Of a stretch of 64,000 nucleotides of DNA, positions 1-7,268 are shown in pieces; the first letter of the stretch is position 1; each line of letters starts with the position of its first letter. Source of the stretch: Variovorax sp. MHTC-1 (GTDB lineage Bacteria > Pseudomonadota > Gammaproteobacteria > Burkholderiales > Burkholderiaceae_C); contig NZ_RWKI01000014.1 of assembly GCF_003984645.1 (NCBI RefSeq), positions 1-64,000 on the forward strand, given 5' to 3'. A model generated the notes under the pieces. That model saw nothing but the letters and a program-made list of their open reading frames with translations, searched no databases and was not told where the DNA came from. The translations under genes were made by a program, and so were the position numbers.

Positions 1-1
1 A

Positions 2-100
2 CGCGACGCCTGGCGCAACGAGGGCAAGCCGATCGAGGTGCCTTTCGTCGACGGCGGCGACAAGCCCTACTACGCGGGTTGCTGCTTCGACCTGCACTAG
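2..100 (+). CDS. C-terminal fragment of an unidentified protein
   Basis: An open frame enters from the left window edge and ends at TAG 98-100, giving the last 32 residues of a protein (ending YYAGCCFDLH). I do not recognise the family from so short a tail; the adjacent Cys-Cys pair is the only notable feature. Its stop codon overlaps the stop codon of the convergent gene on the minus strand within CTAG at 97-100, which supports both gene ends. Function cannot be assigned. Confidence 0.55.
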   Translation, partial: RDAWRNEGKPIEVPFVDGGDKPYYAGCCFDLH

Positions 101-1038
101 GCCCCGCGCACCATCGACAGTATTTTTCCGGCATCGAGCGTGCGCGCCTTCTCCTGCATCGCCGGCAGGTAGCGCGTCTGCAGGCCCTGGGCTTCCTGCG
201 TCACGCTGGCATAGGCCTCCTTCAGCATCTGCGTCGACAGCGTGCGGCCGCCTGCGTAGTAGCGCTTGGCGACATGGCCGAGCGCATAGGTGGCGGCGAA
301 GCTCATGCCCGAGCTCACCGCTTGCTTGCCGATGCCGCGCAGCATTCCGCCGCCGACCTTGCCGAGCAGGCCGCCGAGCAGCTTGCGCCCGGCCTGCTCG
401 AGGTACTGCGAAGTCAGGCCGACACCGACCGTGGCGAGGAAGTCCTTCACATGGCCGCTGTCGAGCTCGTAGCCGTGTGCGCGGCCGATGCGGTAGACCA
501 GCTTCATCTGCAGCGGGATGATGGCCATGGTCGAGAGCGTCTCGGGCAGCAGCTCGAGCGCGCCGTTCAGGATCGCGGCGTTGAGGATGGCCTTGTCGAG
601 CTCGGCGTTGTCGACCGTCGCGGCGGGCGCTGCGGACACCGTAGCCGCACCCGTTGCGAGCGGCACCGCGGCGATCTCCTCGGCCTCCTTGGCGAACTGC
701 TGCGCCGCCGGCGCATCGAGTCCTAGCGAGGTGCGCACGTCGGCGAGGAACATGCGCTCGGCCTCCGACTGCGTGCCGTCGGCATCGCAGACGCAGACCG
801 CCATCTCGTAGGCGAGCTGCCTCGATTCGGAACTCTTCAATTCGGCCGCCACGGCGGGGAGCGAAACGCGCTTCATCAGCACGTCTTGATAGAGCATCGG
901 CAGCTGTACGCCATCGGCCTGCGAGAGCCCTTCGGCAATGCGCTTGATCTCGGCGCGTTCGCGCTCATGCTTGTCGCCGTCGACGAAAGCCGCCAACAGG
1001 CTGAGGGTGACGATGGCCCGGGTTTCGGATGGGGTCAC
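97..1038 (-). CDS. TerB-like / DUF697-like protein of unknown function
   Basis: This 313-residue protein starts with GTG, preceded by a GGAGAA ribosome site. The first ~130 residues resemble a TerB-type helical domain, with an acidic segment around CDADGTQSEAE that recalls its metal-binding loop. After an Ala/Pro-rich linker (~130-145), residues ~150-280 carry a Gly-rich hydrophobic pair of helices like the DUF697/YcjF family (motif YRIGRAHGYELD), probably membrane-associated. There is no signal peptide. It is divergent from creB. TerB-family proteins are linked to tellurite and envelope stress, but the biochemical role is unknown and I infer nothing more specific. Confidence 0.7.
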   Translation of the reverse strand: MTPSETRAIVTLSLLAAFVDGDKHERERAEIKRIAEGLSQADGVQLPMLYQDVLMKRVSLPAVAAELKSSESRQLAYEMAVCVCDADGTQSEAERMFLADVRTSLGLDAPAAQQFAKEAEEIAAVPLATGAATVSAAPAATVDNAELDKAILNAAILNGALELLPETLSTMAIIPLQMKLVYRIGRAHGYELDSGHVKDFLATVGVGLTSQYLEQAGRKLLGGLLGKVGGGMLRGIGKQAVSSGMSFAATYALGHVAKRYYAGGRTLSTQMLKEAYASVTQEAQGLQTRYLPAMQEKARTLDAGKILSMVRGA

Positions 1039-1114
1039 GATGCGGTTCTCCAGAATGCAAGGCCCTGTTCGTTCGAGCTCGCGCGCAAAGGTTCCGGCCC
1101 GCTACCATCCGGCC

Positions 1115-1861
1115 ATGCCCTTCAACCCCCGGATCCTGATCGCCGAAGACGAGTCGGGCATCGCCGACACCTTGCAGTACGTGCTCAAGACCGACGGCTT
1201 CGTGCCCGTCTGGTGCGCCACGGCCGAGGAGGCGATCGCGCAGTTCGCCGCCGAGCCGCCGGCGCTCGCGATCCTGGACGTCGGCCTGCCCGACATGAAC
1301 GGCTTCGAGCTCTTCAAGCGCCTGCAGGCCCTGAGCCGCGAAGCCGGCGGCCCCGAGGTGCCGATGCTCTTTCTTACCGCGCGCAGCGATGAGATCGACC
1401 GGGTGGTCGGCCTCGAGCTCGGCGCCGACGACTACATCGCCAAGCCTTTTTCCCCGCGCGAGCTGGTGGCGCGCGTGCGCACGATCCTGCGGCGCAGCGG
1501 GCGCGGCAACGGCGGCTCGGCGCCACCCGCGCCTGCAGCGCCGGCAACGAGCGCGCCCGCCACGCCCTTCATGCTCGACGCGGAGCGCATGCAGATCCGC
1601 TACTACGGCCGCCTGCTCGAACTCTCGCGCTACGAGTACGGGCTGCTGCGCCTCATGATCCAGCGCCCCGGCCGCGTGTTCACGCGCGACGAGCTGCTGC
1701 AGCTGGTCTGGGACGATGCCAGCGACAGCTTCGACCGCACGGTCGACGCGCACATCAAGACCCTGCGCGCCAAGCTGCGCGCCATCGCGCCCGAGGTCGA
1801 GGCCATCCGCACCCTGCGCGGCACGGGCTACGCGCTCAACGACGAGCTGCCGCCGCGATGA
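1115..1861 (+). CDS. creB: Response regulator CreB (OmpR/PhoB family)
   Basis: This is a 248-residue two-component response regulator. The N-terminal receiver has the acidic pair E11/D12, phospho-acceptor D55 in ILDVGLPD, the Thr in FLTARSDE and the Lys in YIAKPFSP. A Pro/Ala-rich linker (~135-155) leads to a winged-helix DNA-binding domain ending in TLRGTGYAL. Its stop overlaps the start of the sensor gene by ATGA, so the two are co-translated. The CreB assignment rests on the unmistakable CreC partner and on creD nearby. In enterobacteria CreB binds direct repeats of TTCAC spaced by 6 nt, and such a box lies at 7157-7172. Confidence 0.9.
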   Translation: MPFNPRILIAEDESGIADTLQYVLKTDGFVPVWCATAEEAIAQFAAEPPALAILDVGLPDMNGFELFKRLQALSREAGGPEVPMLFLTARSDEIDRVVGLELGADDYIAKPFSPRELVARVRTILRRSGRGNGGSAPPAPAAPATSAPATPFMLDAERMQIRYYGRLLELSRYEYGLLRLMIQRPGRVFTRDELLQLVWDDASDSFDRTVDAHIKTLRAKLRAIAPEVEAIRTLRGTGYALNDELPPR

Positions 1862-3324
1862 AGCGTGCCAGGCCGGCACCGGGCCGCATCAGCACCAGAA
1901 CCCGCATTTTTATCGGCATCCTGCTGATCTACACGGCGGGCATCGCCTTCCTGCTCTACCGCGTGGTGTCCGACATCGACCCGCGCTACCGCGAGTCGGC
2001 CGAAGAATCGCTGGTCGAGATCTCGCAGCTGATGGCCAGCCTGATCGAGCAGGACGTAATCGCCGGCGCCATCAACACCGCGCGGCTGGAGCCGCTGTTC
2101 CGTTCGGCCTATGCGCGCCAGTTCTCGGCCCAGATCTACAACCTGCACAAGAGCCGCGTCGAGCTGCGCATCTACGTCACCGACCGCAGCGGCCGCGTGC
2201 TCTTCGACTCGCTGGGCCGCAGCGTCGGCGCCGACTTCTCGAAATGGAGCGACGTGAGCCGCACGCTGGCCGGCGTCTACGGCGCACGCACCTCGCGCGA
2301 CATCGAAGGCGACCCGATGACCTCGGTGATGTATGCGGCCGCGCCGATCCGCTGGAACAACGAGATCGTCGGCGTGGTCAGCGTCGGCAAGCCGGTGCAG
2401 AGCTTCGGCCAGTTCGTCGAAGACGCACGCGCGCGCACGCTGGCGGTCGGCGTCGGCTCGGCCTTCGCGCTGCTGTTGCTGGCGCTCATCATGTCGGTCT
2501 GGCTGGTGCGGCCCTTCGGGCTGATCTCCGACTACCTGCGCTGGCTGCGCAGCCAGCGCAGCTGGAGCCTCGGGCGCATGGTTCGCCGCGCGGTCGACAC
2601 GCTGCGCAGCGGCGCCGGAGAGATCCGCGACGCGCTGACCGGCCGCAACTACGTGGCCGACTACGTGCAGACCTTCACGCACGAGATCAAGAGCCCGCTG
2701 TCGGCGATCCGCGGCGCGGCCGAGCTCCTGCAGGAGCCCTCCATGCGCGAGGCCGAGCGCGAACGCTTCCTCGCCAACATCGCGAGCGAAACCGAGCGCA
2801 TCCAGGAGATCGTCGACCGCATGATGGAACTCACGGCGCTCGAAACCCAGCGCGCGCTGGAGCGCAGCGAGCTGGTCGCCCTGGCGCCGCTCTTGCGCGA
2901 AGTGGCCGCAAGCGCACAGGGCGCGGCGGCCGCGCGCGAGATCCGGCTGCACATCGCGATCGACACCGAAGCCCGCGTAGAGGGTGACCCCTTCCTGCTG
3001 CGCCGCGCGGTCAGCAACCTGCTCGACAACGCGATCGACTTCTCGCCGCCGGGCGCCGAGGTGGCGCTGGCGCTGCATGCCGGCGCGCGCGAGGCCCGCG
3101 TCACGGTGCGCGACCACGGCCGCGGCATTCCCGACTACGCGAAAGACAAGGTGTTCGAAAAGTTCTATTCGCTTGCGCGTCCGCACAGCCAGAAGAAGAG
3201 CACCGGCTTGGGCCTGGCCTTCGTGAAGGAGATCGCGGCGCTGCACCGCGGCCGCATCGAGCTCGCGAACGCTCCGCGCGGCGGCGCGCTTGCGACGCTC
3301 ACGCTGCCGCTGGCGTCGCACTGA
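1858..3324 (+). CDS. creC: Sensor histidine kinase CreC
   Basis: This is a 488-residue inner-membrane sensor kinase. Transmembrane helix 1 is at ~15-36, followed by a periplasmic sensor domain (~37-196) with the CreC-type strings VLFDSLGRSVG and SVMYAAAPI. Transmembrane helix 2 is at ~198-220, then a HAMP-like linker. The dimerisation and phosphoacceptor segment carries H275 in THEIKSPLSAIRG. The HATPase domain shows the N-box (LLDNAIDFSPP), the G1 box (DHGRGIPD) and the G2 box (STGLGLAFVKE). CreC in enterobacteria senses carbon and growth status and cell-wall stress (PBP inhibition). It overlaps creB by 4 nt and converges on mrcA, with only 4 nt between the two stop codons. Confidence 0.93.
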   Translation: MKRARPAPGRISTRTRIFIGILLIYTAGIAFLLYRVVSDIDPRYRESAEESLVEISQLMASLIEQDVIAGAINTARLEPLFRSAYARQFSAQIYNLHKSRVELRIYVTDRSGRVLFDSLGRSVGADFSKWSDVSRTLAGVYGARTSRDIEGDPMTSVMYAAAPIRWNNEIVGVVSVGKPVQSFGQFVEDARARTLAVGVGSAFALLLLALIMSVWLVRPFGLISDYLRWLRSQRSWSLGRMVRRAVDTLRSGAGEIRDALTGRNYVADYVQTFTHEIKSPLSAIRGAAELLQEPSMREAERERFLANIASETERIQEIVDRMMELTALETQRALERSELVALAPLLREVAASAQGAAAAREIRLHIAIDTEARVEGDPFLLRRAVSNLLDNAIDFSPPGAEVALALHAGAREARVTVRDHGRGIPDYAKDKVFEKFYSLARPHSQKKSTGLGLAFVKEIAALHRGRIELANAPRGGALATLTLPLASH

Positions 3325-3328
3325 GGCG

Positions 3329-5671
3329 CTATCTGAAAAAGTCGAGGATGCGGTTGCGCTCCTCCGGCGCCGGCATCGCGCTGACCGGCATCGCGGCGAG
3401 CGCTTCGGCCGGCGGCGTCGGGCCCGTGTCGATACCCAGGCTGGTGATGCCGCGGCCCGGCGCATAGTCGTCGTAGTACCACTCGCCGTCAAGCTTCACC
3501 AGGCCCTCGGGCACCGGCAGCTCGGCCACCGGCACGCCCTGCAGCGCCGCCTGCATGTAGCCGGTCCAGATCGGCAGGCTCAGGCTGCCGCCGGTCTCGC
3601 CGCGAACGCCGAGCTGGCGCGGCGTGTCGTAGCCGATCCAGGCGATGCCGACGCGGCTCGGCTGGAAGCCGGCGAACCAGGTGTCGATCGAATCGTTGGT
3701 GGTGCCGGTCTTGCCGTACAGGTCGCCGCGCTTGAGCGCCTGGTGGGCCTTGAAGCCGGTGCCGTTCGTGACCACGCTTTGCAGCAGCGAAGCCATGACG
3801 AAGGCATTGCGCTCCGGGATGGCGCGTACGCTCTCGTCGCGTACAGGCGGCTCGGCCTCGAACAGCAGCTGGCCCCTGGGGTCGGTGATGCGCGTCACAA
3901 GCCAGGGGCTGACGCGATAGCCGCCATTGGCGAACACCCCGTAGGCAGCCGCCAACTGCATCGGCGTGACCGAGCCCGCGCCAAGTGCCATCGGCAGGTA
4001 GGCCGGATGCTTCGCACGCTCGAAGCCGAAGTTGCCGATCCAGTCCTGTGCGTAGCGCGGACCGATCGACTCCAGCACACGGATCGTGACCATGTTCTTC
4101 GATTGCTCGAGCGCATGGCGCAGCGACATCGGCCCACCGAAACTGCCGTCGTAGTTCTTCGGCTCCCAGGGCTGGCTTCCGGTCGCTGCGCGGTCGAAGA
4201 ACAGCGGCGCATCGTTGACGATGGTGCCCGGCGTGAAGCCCTTCTCGAGCGCGGCCGAATAGATGAAAGGCTTGAAGCTCGACCCCGGCTGGCGCCAGGC
4301 CTGCGTCACATGGTTGAACTTGTTCCTGCCGAAGTCGAAGCCGCCCACCAGGGCCTTGACGGCGCCGTCGCGCGGGTCGAGGGCCACGAAGGCGCCTTCG
4401 ACTTGCGGCATCTGGACGATCTCCCACGCGCCCCTGGGCGTCTTCGCGACGCGAATCACCGCACCGCGCCGAACGCGCACGTTCGGGGCAGCGCGCTGCG
4501 ACAGGCCGGCCTGCACGAGGCGCAGGCCCTCGCCCGCGATCCGCAGTTCGTCGCCGTTGGCGCGCACCGCCGTGACCTCCTTCGCGCCAGCCTGCAGCAC
4601 CACAGCGGAGAGAACATCGTCGTTGTCGGGATGCTCGGCCAGGGCCTCATCGACGGCATCGTCGAGCTCGGCCGGATCGGCAGGCAGATCGACGAAGCGC
4701 TCGGGCCCGCGATAGGGCTGGCGCCGTTCGTAGTCCATGATGCCGCGGCGCAATGCCTTGTACGCGGCCGCCTGGTCGGCCGCGACCAGCGAGGTATGGA
4801 CCTCCAGGCCGCGCGTGTAGGTGCTGCTGCCGTACTGCGCATACATCAGCTGGCGCACCGTCTCGGCCACGTATTCCGCATGCAGGCGCTTCGGCTCGGA
4901 GGGGTCGCGCAGATGCAGCGCCTCCTTTTTCGCTTCCGCCGCCTGCGCGGCGGTGATGGCGCCGACCTGCTGCATGCGATCGAGCACGTACAACTGGCGG
5001 GCGCGCGCGCGGCGGGGATTCTTCACCGGATTGTTCGCATCGGGCGCCTTCGGCAGGCCCGCCAGCATGGCGGCTTCGGCGAGCGTGATGTCCGCGAGCG
5101 GTTTGCCGAAATAAACCTCCGCAGCCGCCGCGAAGCCGTACGCGCGATGGCCGAGGAAGATCTGGTTCAGGTAGATCTCGAGGATCTGGTCCTTGCTGAG
5201 CCGCTCTTCGAGCCGGAACGCGAGCAGCGCCTCGTAGGCCTTGCGCGTCAGCGTGCGCTCCGAACTCAGGTAGACGTTGCGCGCCACCTGCTGCGTGATG
5301 GTGGAGGCGCCCTGGCGCGTGCCGTGCAGCAGGTTCGCGAGCACCGCGCGCAGCAGGCCCTTGGCATCGACGCCGCCATGCTCGTAGAAGCGCGCATCCT
5401 CGACTGCGACCACCGCGTTCTTCAGCGCCTCCGGCATCTCGGCGATCGGAACAAGCTGGCGCCGTTCCTCGCCGAACTCCCCGATCAGCACGCCGTCGGA
5501 AGTGAAGACCCGCAGCGGCAGCTTGGGCCGGTAGTCGGAAAGTTCCGAGACATCCGGCAGATTCGGATAGATCACCGCCACGGCGATGCCGGCGGCGCAC
5601 ACCAGCGCGGCCGCGCCGCCTGCCGCTACCATGGCGCCCCAGAACAGGACGCGTCGCAAGCCGGCCTTCAT
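3329..5671 (-). CDS. mrcA: Bifunctional penicillin-binding protein 1A
   Basis: This is a 780-residue class A PBP that polymerises lipid II glycan strands and cross-links the peptides in the periplasm. It has an N-terminal membrane anchor (~7-33). The GT51 transglycosylase domain shows EDARFYEHGG, GASTITQQVARN and the EERLSKDQILEIYLNQ segment. The transpeptidase domain carries SxxK in PGSSFKPF (near residue 465), SxN as SKN (~524) and KTG in YGKTGTTND (~652). The ATG at 5671 overlaps the creD stop codon (ATGA), so it is translationally coupled downstream of creD. A housekeeping PBP1A inside the cre locus is a notable arrangement, because CreBC responds to PBP inhibition in other bacteria. Confidence 0.95.
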   Translation of the reverse strand: MKAGLRRVLFWGAMVAAGGAAALVCAAGIAVAVIYPNLPDVSELSDYRPKLPLRVFTSDGVLIGEFGEERRQLVPIAEMPEALKNAVVAVEDARFYEHGGVDAKGLLRAVLANLLHGTRQGASTITQQVARNVYLSSERTLTRKAYEALLAFRLEERLSKDQILEIYLNQIFLGHRAYGFAAAAEVYFGKPLADITLAEAAMLAGLPKAPDANNPVKNPRRARARQLYVLDRMQQVGAITAAQAAEAKKEALHLRDPSEPKRLHAEYVAETVRQLMYAQYGSSTYTRGLEVHTSLVAADQAAAYKALRRGIMDYERRQPYRGPERFVDLPADPAELDDAVDEALAEHPDNDDVLSAVVLQAGAKEVTAVRANGDELRIAGEGLRLVQAGLSQRAAPNVRVRRGAVIRVAKTPRGAWEIVQMPQVEGAFVALDPRDGAVKALVGGFDFGRNKFNHVTQAWRQPGSSFKPFIYSAALEKGFTPGTIVNDAPLFFDRAATGSQPWEPKNYDGSFGGPMSLRHALEQSKNMVTIRVLESIGPRYAQDWIGNFGFERAKHPAYLPMALGAGSVTPMQLAAAYGVFANGGYRVSPWLVTRITDPRGQLLFEAEPPVRDESVRAIPERNAFVMASLLQSVVTNGTGFKAHQALKRGDLYGKTGTTNDSIDTWFAGFQPSRVGIAWIGYDTPRQLGVRGETGGSLSLPIWTGYMQAALQGVPVAELPVPEGLVKLDGEWYYDDYAPGRGITSLGIDTGPTPPAEALAAMPVSAMPAPEERNRILDFFR

Positions 5672-7074
5672 GGCTGCGCTCCGGCAGCAGCGGCAGCGGG
5701 CTTGCCGCTTCCCGTCGACAAGGCATACCAGTCGACCTTGCGCGTCGCCAGCATCAGCACGGCAAGCATGCCGAAGATCAGCAAGGCCCCGAGCAGCAGC
5801 GCATTGCTTTCCGACGCGAGCAGCCCGTACAGCGCGCCGTACAGCAGCGCCACGAAGGCGCCGAAGGAGGCGCCGCGCTGCCAGCCGCCCAGCACCGCGC
5901 TGAAGTACACCGCAAGCAGCAGCACGCTGGCACCCGCCGCGCCGGCATAGGCGAGCCAGAACGCCACCTTCTCCGACAGCGCCAGGAGCAGCAGGAAGAA
6001 CAGCGCGATCGAGAGACCGACCAGTCCGTACTGCACCGGATGCAGACGCAGCTTGCGGAACAGCTCGAACATGAAAGCCGCCATCAGCACCAGGCCGATG
6101 AACAGCAGGCCGTATTTGGTCGCTCGCGTCGACATCGAATAGACGTTGAGCGGCTGCGCGAGCGAGACATCGAAGCTCTGCAGCGCTGCAGGCGCATTGG
6201 CACCCTTCATGCCGCTGCGCACTTCCTCGCGCGCCGAAGTCACGAGCGCGGAGACGCGCCAGCGCGCATCGAAACCCCGATCCGTCACGGTGCGCTCCGA
6301 AGCCAGGAAGCGGCCGCCGAAGCTCGGATGCGCCCAGGGCGATGTCAGGTGCGCGGTGGTTTCCTCGCCGATCGGCACCATCGACAACTTCTCCTGCCCG
6401 ACCAGCCCGAGTTCGAGCTGGAAGGGCAGCGGCTGCTTCGCCTGCCAGGCCGCAAGCGCGCTGCCCGCAAGCGGCGCATGAATGCCGCTCGCGAGCCAGG
6501 CCTCGTCGGCCAGGCCCGGCAGGCGCTGCTGGAAGCGCAGCGTCTCGGCGCCGACCTGCAGCGCCGGGGAACCGTCGAGCCCGCGCAGGTCGCTGACGCT
6601 GAAGGCGATGTAAGGCGGCTTGAGCTCGATCGTCGAGCCCTTCTCGCTCGAAGGCAGCGTGGCCGGATCGAAGGCCCCGAAGGCGCCGGCCAGTGACGCA
6701 TTCAGCGTGTAGAACGGAATCCTGAAGATCCCGCGGTAGCGCTCCTGCGGCGCCAGGCTGCCCTCGATGTGCAGCTTGTCGGGGAACACCAGGTGCGCCA
6801 TCTCCTTGCTGCGCGCTTCCTGGCCGACGATCCGGCCCTGCGCATCGCGCAGCGGCTCCATCCAGCGCTCCACGTAGGGCACGACCAGCAATGGGCCTAT
6901 CACGGTCTGCGCACCGGCATAGGTGGCGGCGAGCTCCCGCGCCGCCTCCTGCTGGCTGCGTCCGCGCTCGCGGTTGAGCGACTCGATCTGGCCGAGCGGT
7001 ATGCACAGCAGCACGGTCAGGGCCAGCAGGCCGAAGACCTTGAGCAGCACGGAATTTCTAAGTGTCTGAAGCAT
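5668..7074 (-). CDS. creD: Inner membrane protein CreD
   Basis: This is a 468-residue CreD (Cet) family protein. An N-terminal membrane helix (~10-28, LLKVFGLLALTVLLCIPLG) is followed by the family-typical stretch YAGAQTVIGPLLVVPYVERW. A large periplasmic domain (to ~310) and a hydrophobic C-terminal half with about five or six membrane helices complete it. The start at 7074 was chosen because a GAGAG ribosome site sits just upstream. CreD is the classical output gene of CreBC and affects envelope integrity and beta-lactam response in several Proteobacteria; its biochemical activity is unknown. It is the first gene of the leftward creD-mrcA pair. The perfect CreB box at 7157-7172 is 83 bp upstream of its start codon. 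Confidence 0.93.
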   Translation of the reverse strand: MLQTLRNSVLLKVFGLLALTVLLCIPLGQIESLNRERGRSQQEAARELAATYAGAQTVIGPLLVVPYVERWMEPLRDAQGRIVGQEARSKEMAHLVFPDKLHIEGSLAPQERYRGIFRIPFYTLNASLAGAFGAFDPATLPSSEKGSTIELKPPYIAFSVSDLRGLDGSPALQVGAETLRFQQRLPGLADEAWLASGIHAPLAGSALAAWQAKQPLPFQLELGLVGQEKLSMVPIGEETTAHLTSPWAHPSFGGRFLASERTVTDRGFDARWRVSALVTSAREEVRSGMKGANAPAALQSFDVSLAQPLNVYSMSTRATKYGLLFIGLVLMAAFMFELFRKLRLHPVQYGLVGLSIALFFLLLLALSEKVAFWLAYAGAAGASVLLLAVYFSAVLGGWQRGASFGAFVALLYGALYGLLASESNALLLGALLIFGMLAVLMLATRKVDWYALSTGSGKPAAAAAGAQP

Positions 7075-7156
7075 GGGAATCTCTCTTCGTCGATGACGAT
7101 GCGGCGATGCTCGCGCCGCCATCCGAAGCGCATGTGAAGTGCGGCCTCCCGCGCAC

Positions 7157-7172
7157 TTCACACGGACTTCAC
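7157..7172 (+). promoter_or_regulatory. cre-tag: predicted CreB binding site
   Basis: The sequence is TTCAC-ACGGAC-TTCAC, a perfect match to the direct repeat TTCAC-N6-TTCAC described as the CreB box in E. coli. It sits in the 194-bp divergent region between creD (minus, start 7074) and the VIT/vWA gene (plus, start 7269). One more TTCAC half-site lies on the minus strand at 7134-7138. The site could serve creD-mrcA, the rightward exosortase operon, or both; the repeat reads along the plus strand. The match is observed; binding is inferred. Confidence 0.75.
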
Positions 7173-7268
7173 ACAGCGCGATTCGCTTCAAACAGGCTTC
7201 CCACTGACTTCGAGTCCGCGCTCGACAGTGGCTGCCGTGCACCGTTGCACGACCACCGGATCACCACC

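Noticed and set aside
1828..3492. A 554-codon minus-strand frame opposite creC
   Set aside because: creC has complete sensor-kinase motifs; the antisense frame shows no domain and is Arg/Ala-rich.
3290..5950. An 886-codon open frame on the plus strand opposite mrcA
   Set aside because: It is antisense to a PBP1A gene with all catalytic motifs intact; composition (Arg, Ala, His-rich) is that of GC-rich shadow frames.
7062..7268. Upstream start (near 7062) for the VIT/vWA gene
   Set aside because: It would run through the CreB box and the creD start region and bury the signal peptide; ATG 7269 gives a proper signal peptide.
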